Shown one piece after another: positions 61,856 through 64,000 of a DNA stretch of 64,000 nt. Source of the DNA: Brachypodius melanocephalos (Eukaryota > Chordata > Aves > Passeriformes > Pycnonotidae). A model generated the notes under the pieces. The model did no database searches and had not been told where the DNA came from. It saw only the letters and a list, made by a program, of their open reading frames with translations. The position numbers were made by a program, and so were the translations under genes. How positions within the stretch are numbered: position 1 is the first letter of the stretch; every line of letters starts with the position of its first letter. The stretch covers positions 2,199,893-2,263,892 of the forward strand of contig VZSR01000680.1 of assembly GCA_013398615.1 (NCBI GenBank). The letters run 5' to 3'.

Positions 61856-64000
61856 CTGGAGAGGAGAAAGCACCAGTTTTTGGGGCACATGGCACTTGTT
61901 ACCAGTTACAGTTATAGAAAACAGTATTGAAATCAAGAGTTTTGCACATTAAAGAAAGCTATACTGGGTTATAGTCAGCAATTTTTAATATATTGTTTCT
62001 GTTTTCCTTTCACTTCTGAGGTTTTAGAGAAGGACTTGACACAGCGTAGGAGAGGAAAAACATCAAAGCTCACGGTATTTTCAGTGTATGTGCAGGAGAT
62101 GCAGTGATGTCAGGTGTGGTGTTGCTGTTTTATTGGCATTCAGTTCTGATGAGCTGTGTTGCTCTGGGCTTCACAGTTTTGAGGTCTCATGGTTGGCAGG
62201 GCAGGTGAAGCTGTTCTACCTCAGCATCTCCATATTCTGGGTGACTTCTGCAGGATATTTAGTGTGCAGATACAACTTGGTGTACAAATTACGTCTCTGC
62301 CATTCTTCAGCACAAAGAGCAATGAAGATTTAGAAATACGTGGGATTCTAAATCTGCATAGCATTTTTCATGAGGCCAGGGGTTTTTTACCCACTTCATT
62401 GAAAGTAATGGGATAAAAATGAATAACCGATATATGGATGACAATGCAGTGCAGAGGGTGATTGTTTTCCTAAATCCCTTAACTAAGACAGTTCTGTGTG
62501 GAGTTTTTTTTACAAAGGCAGCAGGAAAGAGAAAGCTTCTCCTGTGTCCATCTTGTAGCACCTTTCCTTGTGCTGTACAGCAGAGGATTTGGGCCTATGG
62601 AGCTCCTTAGAAATGCACAGGAAGTTATCCCAAAGTTCAGACAGTAAAATAGTCTGAAGTCTCTCGACCTTGAAATTTCAGGCATATGGCACAAGGATGG
62701 CAGGAAGATGATCTGTAGGAATGGGACTGCCCCTGGAGAAGTAACAGTCTTGTCATTTTATTTAGGAAGTCTTCATCAAATTAACGTTTTGCTAACGATA
62801 ATGTGAAACAATGTTTTTCCCCTTACTCAGATGTCTCTATTTTAAAATTGAGGGGAAACCCAAAAAGTGTGAGGCAAAGGGACACTCAGGTAAGGATATT
62901 TAAGAAGTGGCTGCTCAACTCCAGTAGTGGAATACAAATATTGGGACATAAACACTAGTCTACATATACAGTGCTAAATGAATTTTGATACCTTTTGGTT
63001 ATATCTGAATTATTTTCCAAGAGGCAGTTTCAGAGGCATAAATATTAAAAACTTTTCTCATGAGCCTACATCTTGGTTTTCCCAAGACCCCATGAGTACT
63101 TGTACTATCTACATTTTCTTATTGACCTGAACAGAAATTCCATGTAAGTACTGAATAACTCACCATGCATCAAATGGTTTTGGCATTCAGTGGTGTCTTT
63201 TACAAAACATTTAAAATGTTACAGGTGCTGGAGTTGTGAGATTTTCTTCTCCAAGTCAAACCAAATTTCATTAAGTTCCAAGGACAGTCTGGTAAATCCC
63301 TTAATGCATGTTACTTAAGTATAGTGCCAGTGTTTGTTGTGGCTGCTTTTAAAGAAGCCACAGATTAATACAGATCCTTTAAAACTGATTTTTGACTAAT
63401 GGAAAAAGTACTGCAGTTCCATAGTATGAGAGTAATAAATGCAGAGAAATACATGGCTAAGGCAGCTCTGTTATAGTTAATTCCGTGTTCCCCTCTGCAT
63501 CAGGCAAGGCAGAAGTTGTCCTTGGAGGATTTTACAAAACTGGGAAATAATTTCTGCCACTACAAGCACAGTTTGTGTAGCACATTGGTTTGTGTCTTTC
63601 ATTGTGGTGTATCATGTTCTGTAAATAAATCAGGATGCCTGCTCATCTGACAGTAACAGCTGGGCTCTTGACACTCCAGCCCACCAAGGGCTCACTTCCA
63701 CAGTTGTTTTTTCCACCAGAGTGTTTAGTCCCACATGATTTGCCCTCACCTACATTACAGCTTTCTGAAATTTGATGGTGTTTGTATGCATAAGCCAAAA
63801 AACTGGGAACTCAGTATCTATAGTGTTCAAAACTGCAGCTGGAGTGAGAGTTGCAAAACAGATCAACACCCAGAAGCTCAGTGTTTCAGGACCTTGGCTA
63901 CTCTGTGTCTGTGAGAGCTGGGTACTTTGCAAAGCAGACCCTGACTAAGAAAGATGATCTCCTTCAAAAAATGTGGCCCTAAAGGGCTTGGCAATGTCTA
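61856..64000. other. Non-coding stretch to window end
   Basis: No gene recognised. Frames at 62088-62333 (plus) and 62307-62561 (minus) overlap and have no domain. If an antisense gene ends near 60.3 kb, its upstream exons should lie here or beyond the window, but I could not pick further ones with confidence. Confidence 0.35.

Overview
The window looks like vertebrate nuclear DNA, most likely from a bird. It is AT-rich, largely unique and sparsely coding. The only transposons I can recognise are pieces of CR1, the dominant LINE of birds and other sauropsids. I see no mammalian Alu, B1 or L1, and none of the features of a bacterial, phage or organellar sequence (no dense gene array, operons, rRNA, tRNA or CRISPR). 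Species and chromosome cannot be read from the sequence.

Layout. From 1 to about 23.6 kb there is non-coding DNA with homopolymer tracts, a purine tract, a 14-bp-arm inverted repeat near 6.55 kb and a GC-richer patch near 22.5-22.9 kb. An old, antisense CR1 3' end lies at 23.65-23.90 kb. A better-preserved antisense CR1 fragment, covering the endonuclease region of ORF2, lies at 26.46-27.35 kb and has an internal deletion. Immediately beyond it (27.7-28.2 kb) is a compact CpG-rich island built on a G-rich minisatellite, the most conspicuous compositional feature of the window. From 28.2 to 52.5 kb the sequence is again mostly featureless, with simple repeats, an unexplained block with open frames on both strands (33.9-35.4 kb) and a few splice-site-bounded open stretches that could be exons. 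A sense-oriented 5'-truncated CR1 (reverse transcriptase, 3' UTR and terminal repeat) fills 52.50-53.73 kb. A CpG-retaining stretch rich in homeodomain-like sites at about 56.2-57.8 kb resembles a conserved regulatory region. The last 4 kb hold two antisense open stretches with compatible phases and a poly(A) signal, my best candidate for a real 3' gene end.

No complete protein-coding gene can be supported. The candidate exons were picked by eye from splice consensus plus an open frame. Such pseudo-exons are common by chance, so they are scored low. I found no novel multi-gene system. The firm content is three CR1 fragments, the CpG island and minisatellite, and several simple or inverted repeats. 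The rest is hypothesis to be tested by comparative alignment or RNA data.
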